Shown here piece after piece: positions 59,793-64,000 of a stretch of DNA of 64,000 nucleotides (positions within the stretch are counted from its first letter, which is position 1; the number at the start of each line of letters is the position of its first letter). The stretch comes from JANMDU01 sp043777675 (GTDB lineage Bacteria; Pseudomonadota; Gammaproteobacteria; Burkholderiales; Burkholderiaceae_C): contig JAYWHR010000003.1 of assembly GCA_043777675.1 (NCBI GenBank), forward strand, positions 10,123 through 74,122. Direction: 5' to 3'. A program made the translations under genes and the position numbers. The notes below the pieces were generated by a model. That model was given only the letters and a program-made list of their open reading frames with translations, was not told the origin of the DNA and did no database searches.

Positions 59793-60610
59793 GCACGCAC
59801 TCCTGAGCTGTGTTGTAAGCGCCACGTGAGCGTCAGTGCAGCTTCCCGAACCTGCATCAACAGCGTCGGTAGTTTGTCTTCAGGAATTTTCGATGAGAGA
59901 ACCGTCACACTAATGGCCGCGCACACTTGTTTCTCGCCATTAAAAACCGGAGCGGCGATGGTGGAAATGCCCGACTCAAAACCGCCTTGGCTGACCGCAA
60001 TGCCTTCTTTGGCAGCCTCTTCAATCGCAGTCTTCAGCGCTTGGGGCGTCGTAGGCGTGAGGGTCGTGAAGCTTTTCATGGCATGATTTTCATAGAGCTG
60101 CGTGATGTCTTGCAAACTCAGATTCGCCATCAAGACACGCCCGAGCACAGTCGCATGCGCCGGCAAGCGCGCGCCCACTTGTATAGCGTGGAAAGTGGCA
60201 AACCGCCCCAGCGCCTTCGCCACAAACACCACATCGCGGCCATCGCGCACGACGATATGCGAAGAGTGACCGCAAGCATCTGACAAAGACTCAATCACTG
60301 GTCTGCCTTGCTCGGTGAGTTCCATCGAGGAAAGAAACTCAAAGCCCAAGCGCAAAACAGCGACGCCCAAGCGATAGCTCGGATGCGTGCCTTGTTCACC
60401 CACCTTATCAAGGTAGCCTGCATACTCCAAAGTTTGCAGCATCCGAAACACACTTGCGCGCGGCAGCCCCGCCATTTTGGCCAACTGAGCGCCAGACAAC
60501 ACGCGTTTTTCGTGTGTGAAATAGCTCAGGATTTCTAATCCCCTGGCCAAAGCAGGTACGGTGTAACGCAAGCCTGCACTGTCGCTCGATTTTTCCAACG
60601 GATCTTTCAT
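59789..60610 (-). CDS. IclR-family transcriptional regulator
   Basis: Regulator of 273 residues from the ATG at 60608-60610. The N-terminal winged helix reads LARGLEILSYFTHEKRVLSG and AKMAGLPRASVFRMLQTLEY (about residues 19-65). The C-terminal effector domain has LGVAVLRLGFEFLSSMEL, GRVLMANLS and GFESGISTIAAPVFNGE, typical of IclR proteins that sense aromatic acids or their products. Overlaps the thiamine-enzyme start by 4 bases, so regulator and enzymes share a transcript. It probably controls this catabolic cluster. Confidence 0.92.
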   Translation of the reverse strand: MKDPLEKSSDSAGLRYTVPALARGLEILSYFTHEKRVLSGAQLAKMAGLPRASVFRMLQTLEYAGYLDKVGEQGTHPSYRLGVAVLRLGFEFLSSMELTEQGRPVIESLSDACGHSSHIVVRDGRDVVFVAKALGRFATFHAIQVGARLPAHATVLGRVLMANLSLQDITQLYENHAMKSFTTLTPTTPQALKTAIEEAAKEGIAVSQGGFESGISTIAAPVFNGEKQVCAAISVTVLSSKIPEDKLPTLLMQVREAALTLTWRLQHSSGVRA

Positions 60611-60615
60611 GGTGG

Positions 60616-61515
60616 TCACCTTAAACTCTGGAGAATTTGAGAAATAAGCTGCGGTGCTTCTAGTGCACAGAGGTGGCCTGCACCCGTTAAATCGGTGTAA
60701 GGCGCGTGAATCAATGAAGCCAGATCTCGGCAAGCTTGCGGCGGCGTGATGATATCTTGATCGCCACAAGCAACTTGAATAGACGCAGAGCTTGCGCTTT
60801 GGAAGGCCTGCAAATCAGCGTGAATATTCGCCGTGCTGAGCATCTGCGTCGCCTGCGTGTAGCCACCTTCGTTTAAGTGACTCATCATGTGCGTGGCTAA
60901 AGCAATTTGCTCTGCATCGGCTTGCACAGATAACAAGCGCGGAGCGCGTTGCTCCGCCATTTTTTGCAAACCGAGCTGCGCGATCGATTGCAAACGCTCT
61001 TCTCGCTTTTTAATGCGCACTTCTGGCGGCGCTGTGCCATAACCTTGCGCGGGCGCGAGCAAGCTCATCGCTTTCACGCGCGCTGGCTGCAGCCGCGCTG
61101 CGCTCGCCGCCATGAGGCAGCCCAGCGAATGCCCCACCAAATGCACTTCTTGAATGTGCAACGCATCCAACCAAGCCCAGAACACCTGCGCGTAGTCAGA
61201 TGCAGTAGGCTCAGCCATCTTCAGCGGTGAGCTGTCTGCATAGCCCGGTGCATCCCAAGCCAAGACTCGCCCTAGGCTTTCATCGCCGAGCAAATGTATC
61301 CAACTGCCCGAGCCTGAGCCAATGCCGTGGAGTAAAACAATGGGGAGCAAAACAATTGGGGTCAGAACCCGATTCATTGTTGTGTTCTCAGAATTTAATG
61401 GGGTTCTGACCCCCATTAATTTGTCGCTCGATTCACGGTAGCGGATGAAGCCTTGAAACGGCAAAGCCACACCTTGCGTGGGCATGTGTTGCAGGCGCTC
61501 TAGGAGGGTGGCCAT
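60616..61515 (-). CDS. Alpha/beta hydrolase with an in-frame REP doublet near its N-terminus
   Basis: Hydrolase of 299 residues. PIVLLHGIGSGSGSW (about residues 55-69) is the oxyanion-loop strand, GHSLGC (about 130-135) the nucleophile elbow, and GAGHLCALEAP near the end holds the catalytic His. Such enzymes often cleave meta-ring-fission products, which fits the dioxygenase genes in the cluster. Residues about 33-55 (KLMGVRTPLNSENTTMNRVL region) are encoded by two inverted REP-like hairpins and split the usual N-terminal strand region; PIVLL appears twice in succession. The frame is intact, so the protein may still fold. Confidence 0.88.
   Translation of the reverse strand: MATLLERLQHMPTQGVALPFQGFIRYRESSDKLMGVRTPLNSENTTMNRVLTPIVLLPIVLLHGIGSGSGSWIHLLGDESLGRVLAWDAPGYADSSPLKMAEPTASDYAQVFWAWLDALHIQEVHLVGHSLGCLMAASAARLQPARVKAMSLLAPAQGYGTAPPEVRIKKREERLQSIAQLGLQKMAEQRAPRLLSVQADAEQIALATHMMSHLNEGGYTQATQMLSTANIHADLQAFQSASSASIQVACGDQDIITPPQACRDLASLIHAPYTDLTGAGHLCALEAPQLISQILQSLR
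61354..61419. repeat. Inverted pair of REP-like hairpins (family B), inside a coding sequence
   Basis: First unit AATTGGGGTCAGAACCCGATT minus its last base spans 61354-61373; second unit, opposite orientation, has the perfect stem TTAATGGGG (61395-61403) / CCCCATTAA (61411-61419). Back-to-back inverted REPs with a short spacer are the layout called a REPIN, a form moved by RAYT transposases. No such transposase gene is in the window. Confidence 0.8.
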
Positions 61516-61516
61516 T

Positions 61517-62140
61517 TCAACGCTTTAGGTTTGAAAGCGGTGAATTGGGCGGATAGACCGGGCGGATCGGCATCGGGCTGCCGAGCATGACGCACATCAA
61601 GGCATCTTCATCGCCCATGTTGATTTCTTCGCGATACACACCAGGCGGCACGCTGATCAGATCGCGCTCTTTCAAAACGGTTTCCCAACGATCCGTGACT
61701 GCACCATTCGCATCGCGCTTTTCGCAGATCACTTTCAGTGTGCCGCGCAGCATGAAGAAAATTTCTTCTACATCGTAATGAATATGGCTCGGGCCTTCGT
61801 GCTTCGCAGGGATCACCATGGTGGAGAAGGTGAAGTGTCCGGCGGGCACTGTGTTGATGTCGGCGGTGACGCCCGCACCACCTGTGCCCACATATCGCAT
61901 CTGCGCGCGGCGGTATTTCGGGTCGTAATCTGCTTGAAATTTCAGTGCATCCCAATCGTAGCGACGCGTGGCAAAGCGCGCCACACGCGATTCGAGCCAT
62001 TGCTCAAAATTTTGTCCGGCCGTTGGCAGCATGCCTAGCTGGATGTGTGCCTCGGTGGGAATAGCGGCATCCAATAGACCGCGCTCGTTGAACGTTGCAT
62101 CGTTAGCCGCAGGCCTAACTGTTTGATCTTCTGCTTGCAT
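61517..62140 (-). CDS. Cupin-domain protein
   Basis: A 207-residue protein with a single C-terminal beta-barrel. Metal ligands are in GPSHIHYDVEEIFFMLRG (His-x-His and Glu, about residues 119-136) and a later His-poor second motif SVPPGVYREEINMGDED. The second motif lacks the usual histidine (Tyr instead), so metal binding may be incomplete. The N-terminal ~80 residues are helical. It lies one base from the hydrolase gene and 10 bases from the SDR gene. Ring-cleavage or isomerase function is possible; not assigned. Confidence 0.8.
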   Translation of the reverse strand: MQAEDQTVRPAANDATFNERGLLDAAIPTEAHIQLGMLPTAGQNFEQWLESRVARFATRRYDWDALKFQADYDPKYRRAQMRYVGTGGAGVTADINTVPAGHFTFSTMVIPAKHEGPSHIHYDVEEIFFMLRGTLKVICEKRDANGAVTDRWETVLKERDLISVPPGVYREEINMGDEDALMCVMLGSPMPIRPVYPPNSPLSNLKR

Positions 62141-62150
62141 CTCTTTTCCT

Positions 62151-62921
62151 TCAATTCATCACATAGCCACCGTTGACCGCCAGAACCTGCCCCGTCACGA
62201 AACCCGCGCCGCCACTGAGCAAAAACAACGCAGCGTCCGTGCAATCGCTGGGCTGTTGCTCACGCTTGATCGCGCGGCCATTCATGTATTGCTCGTGTCT
62301 GGCCTGCGGCACATATTCTGTAGATTCACCCACCACCAAGCCGGGCGCAATCGCGTTGACGCTGATGCCGTCGCTCCCCAGCTCACGCGCCATGCTGCGT
62401 GTCATGCTGATCACTGCACCTTTGCTGGCCACATAAGCCATCAAGCGCGGCGCGCCCCAAAGCGCAGTATCAGAAGCAATATTAAGCACACTGGCCGCAC
62501 CACCTGCAGCAGCAGCGGCTTTAAGATGAGGATGCGCAGCCATGGTGGCCAGCCACACGCCTTTGATGTTGACCTGCATCACGCGGTCAAACATCTCTTC
62601 CTCAATCTCATTCATCATCTTGCCGCCAGAATTCGTGATGGCCGCGTTGTTGATCAGGCCATCCAGCCCGCCCAGCCATTGCACGGCCTCTTGCATGCCC
62701 GCCCTCACAGATGCGCTGCTGGCCACATCCATCGCAACAAAATGCGCCGCATATCCGCCCAGCTCTGCAGCTAGCGCATTACCGCGCTCGGCATCCAAAT
62801 CTGCAATCACGACCTTCGCCCCGGCTTGCACACAGGCACGCGCAAACGCTTCACCCAAACCACGCGCCGCGCCCGTGATGAGCACGCGACGCTGGTGCAA
62901 AAGCATGGTGGAAGGAGTCAT
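62151..62921 (-). CDS. Short-chain dehydrogenase/reductase
   Basis: Classical SDR of 256 residues. Cofactor motif TGAARGLGEAF (about residues 16-26), Asp in IADLDAER for NAD preference, NNAAIT (about 91-96), Ser in NIASDTALWG and the Tyr-x-x-x-Lys pair in AYVASKGA (about 158-165). First gene of the leftward catabolic operon (SDR, cupin, hydrolase, IclR, thiamine enzyme, AspDH, ALDH). Probably oxidises a hydroxylated intermediate such as a cis-dihydrodiol or alcohol; the substrate is not known. Confidence 0.9.
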   Translation of the reverse strand: MTPSTMLLHQRRVLITGAARGLGEAFARACVQAGAKVVIADLDAERGNALAAELGGYAAHFVAMDVASSASVRAGMQEAVQWLGGLDGLINNAAITNSGGKMMNEIEEEMFDRVMQVNIKGVWLATMAAHPHLKAAAAAGGAASVLNIASDTALWGAPRLMAYVASKGAVISMTRSMARELGSDGISVNAIAPGLVVGESTEYVPQARHEQYMNGRAIKREQQPSDCTDAALFLLSGGAGFVTGQVLAVNGGYVMN

Positions 62922-63054
62922 GTTTATGTCTTATCGAAGAAACGTTGATTCTCTAATGATCAATTATCGCAGGCCGTGGCAAAATCTCAAGAGACTTCAG
63001 CGATTCTTTATCATATGAGTCGTTAAATGCTGGCACAACACAAAGGAAATCATC

Positions 63055-63879
63055 ATGGACATGGGTATCGCGGGCCGTTGGGCTCTGGTTGGCGGCGCTA
63101 GTAAAGGGCTCGGCTATGGCTGCGCTGCAGCTTTGGCGGCTGAGGGCGTGAACCTGGTGATGGTCTCGCGCGGGCGCGAAGCGCTCGAAGCATCCGCTAC
63201 AAAAATAAGAGCACTCTGCGCAGATTCTATGCCGGCTGATCGGCCAAATAGCATTCGAAATGCACCAGAAATTCGTACCGTGGCGGCAGACATCACCACG
63301 CCGCAAGGCCGCAGTGCTATCTTTGCGCTGCGCAAAGATTTCGATATTGTCGTGACCAATGCGGGCGGCCCACCCACGGGCGATTTCCGTACGTGGGATC
63401 GGGATACTTGGCTTGCCGCACTGGATGCCAACATGCTCACGCCGATTGAGTTGATCAAAGCCACGGTCGACGGCATGGCTGCGCGCGGCTTTGGCCGCAT
63501 CATCAACATCACGTCCAGCGCCGTCAAAGCGCCGATTGATATTCTGGGCTTGAGTAACGGCGCACGCAGTGGCTTGACGGGCTTTGTGGCTGGCGTTTCC
63601 CGCAGCAAGCTCGCTGCCCAGGGCGTGACCATCAACAACTTGCTGCCCGGTGCATTCGACACCGATCGCCTGAAAACCACCATGAAGGGCGCGGCTGAAA
63701 AATCAGGCCAGTCGATGGACGCTGTGATGGATGCCAGACGCAAAACCATACCGGCCCAGCGCTTTGGCACACCCGCCGAGTTTGGTGCGATCTGCGCCTT
63801 TTTATGCAGTGTGCATGCGGGCTACATGACAGGGCAAAACGTGCTGGCCGACGGCGGGGCTTATTTGGGGACGTTTTAG
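63055..63879 (+). CDS. SDR-fold protein lacking the Tyr/Lys pair, with a repeat-derived insert
   Basis: A 274-residue Rossmann protein divergent from the catabolic operon. GGASKGLGYG (about residues 13-22) and NAGGPPTGDF (about 100-109) place it in the BKR-like SDR subgroup. At the catalytic position it has LGLSNGARSGLTG instead of Tyr-x-x-x-Lys, as in that subgroup, so ordinary SDR chemistry is doubtful. Dispersed repeat copy 12 encodes about residues 48-66 (KIRALCADSMPADRPNS) in a surface loop after the second strand, sense orientation and in frame. Its stop overlaps the end of a PIN toxin gene on the other strand. Confidence 0.87.
   Translation: MDMGIAGRWALVGGASKGLGYGCAAALAAEGVNLVMVSRGREALEASATKIRALCADSMPADRPNSIRNAPEIRTVAADITTPQGRSAIFALRKDFDIVVTNAGGPPTGDFRTWDRDTWLAALDANMLTPIELIKATVDGMAARGFGRIINITSSAVKAPIDILGLSNGARSGLTGFVAGVSRSKLAAQGVTINNLLPGAFDTDRLKTTMKGAAEKSGQSMDAVMDARRKTIPAQRFGTPAEFGAICAFLCSVHAGYMTGQNVLADGGAYLGTF
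63196..63252 (+). repeat. Dispersed repeat family A, copy 12 (inside the SDR gene, sense)
   Basis: GCTAC at 63196, CTGCGCAGATTCTATGCCGG (63215-63234), CTGATCGGCC, ending near 63252. In frame; read as ALCADSMPAD, the same frame as copy 2. Confidence 0.88.
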
Positions 63880-64000
63880 GTCTTTACCAATCTGACCCCA
63901 AGCACCCCTGCCTTGGGCGCACGCTGAACGAATTTCTTGTCAAAGGTGGCGAAGGTTTCGCCTTCAACCCTTTGCGCGGCATGCAGGGCATCGGCAAAGT
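63876..64000 (-). CDS. PIN-domain toxin VapC, C-terminal fragment (runs off the window)
   Basis: Minus-strand frame of 41 codons from the right edge to a TAA at 63876-63878. The translation contains FADALHAAQ and ATFDKKFVQRA, the last acidic residues of a VapC-type PIN nuclease. The final codons (GVRLVKT) come from a REP-like word (TGGGGTCAGA, family B), which has probably replaced the original end. Overlaps the SDR stop codon. The rest lies beyond the window. Confidence 0.7.
   Translation of the reverse strand, partial: FADALHAAQRVEGETFATFDKKFVQRAPKAGVLGVRLVKT

Noticed and set aside
1..64000. CRISPR arrays, tRNA or rRNA genes, prophage genes
   Set aside because: No regularly spaced identical repeats, no tRNA cloverleaf with a GGTTCGAATCC-type arm and no phage structural genes were seen on either strand.

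Overview
The window looks like a chromosome segment of a betaproteobacterium of the order Burkholderiales, most like Comamonadaceae. This rests on the short type-2 argC, the betaproteobacterial type of gshA, the NicX-like gene, the aromatic catabolic genes, and the style of the dispersed repeats. Base composition is moderate, roughly mid-50s percent GC by eye. No rRNA, tRNA, CRISPR array, prophage or complete insertion sequence was seen.

Layout, left to right. (1) 1-4785: a leftward sugar ABC importer (ATPase cut by the window edge, two permeases, binding protein) beside a divergent glucuronoyl-esterase-like hydrolase. (2) 4797-14471: a ferritin-like diiron protein and a MerR/B12 regulator of the LitR/CarH type. 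They face a rightward operon of FAD amine oxidase, DUF1365, cyclopropane-fatty-acid-synthase-like methyltransferase, chalcone-isomerase-like protein, sugar/cation-symporter-like carrier, DUF3833 lipoprotein, SDR and NTF2-like protein. The gene content matches light or singlet-oxygen lipid-modification clusters. (3) 14535-19905: a NicX-like enzyme, flavin reductase, EamA exporter, ubiA, ssb and an MFS exporter. (4) 20209-24814: a five-gene branched-chain amino-acid-type ABC importer. (5) 24815-28322: an AT-rich accessory island. It holds a small membrane protein with a ParB/DUF262-like plus HNH protein (candidate defence pair), a multibranched structured element, vapBC, a broken higB with higA, and a 28-bp direct repeat. 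(6) 28393-30567: two divergent TerC-family genes, each behind its own yybP-ykoY manganese riboswitch. (7) 30676-35721: an uncharacterised gene, an EF-hand protein, a zinc metallopeptidase-like protein, gshA and pgk. (8) 35714-45537: a leftward six-gene signalling operon: CHASE2-Ser/Thr kinase, PP2C phosphatase, FHA protein, CHASE2-adenylyl cyclase, metallo-beta-lactamase-fold phosphodiesterase-like protein, and GAF-GspE/PilB ATPase. (9) 45740-50442: a third TerC gene, sucCD, argC and a cyclic-nucleotide-binding protein. (10) 50592-63879: a catabolic region with Rieske oxygenase, extradiol-type dioxygenase, aldehyde dehydrogenase, aspartate-dehydrogenase-like protein, thiamine-diphosphate enzyme, IclR regulator, alpha/beta hydrolase, cupin and SDRs. 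It is interrupted at 53271-55551 by a PIN-like/vapBC insert. A further PIN toxin gene runs off the right edge.

The most striking feature is a family of about 50-60-bp interspersed repeats. Twelve copies were found; the core is TGCGCATATTCTATGCCGGC. Six lie inside open coding sequences (chalcone-isomerase-like protein, ubiA, VOC dioxygenase, two in the thiamine-diphosphate enzyme, last SDR). One supplies a stop codon and one abuts a start codon. Ten of twelve point the same way on the chromosome whatever the gene direction. A second REP-like family (GGGGTCAGAACCC) also sits inside a coding sequence as a back-to-back inverted pair. A third family (tandem ACGCAGAAG units in long inverted arms) marks two gaps in the catabolic region. 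The genome appears to add peptide segments to its own proteins through these repeats.
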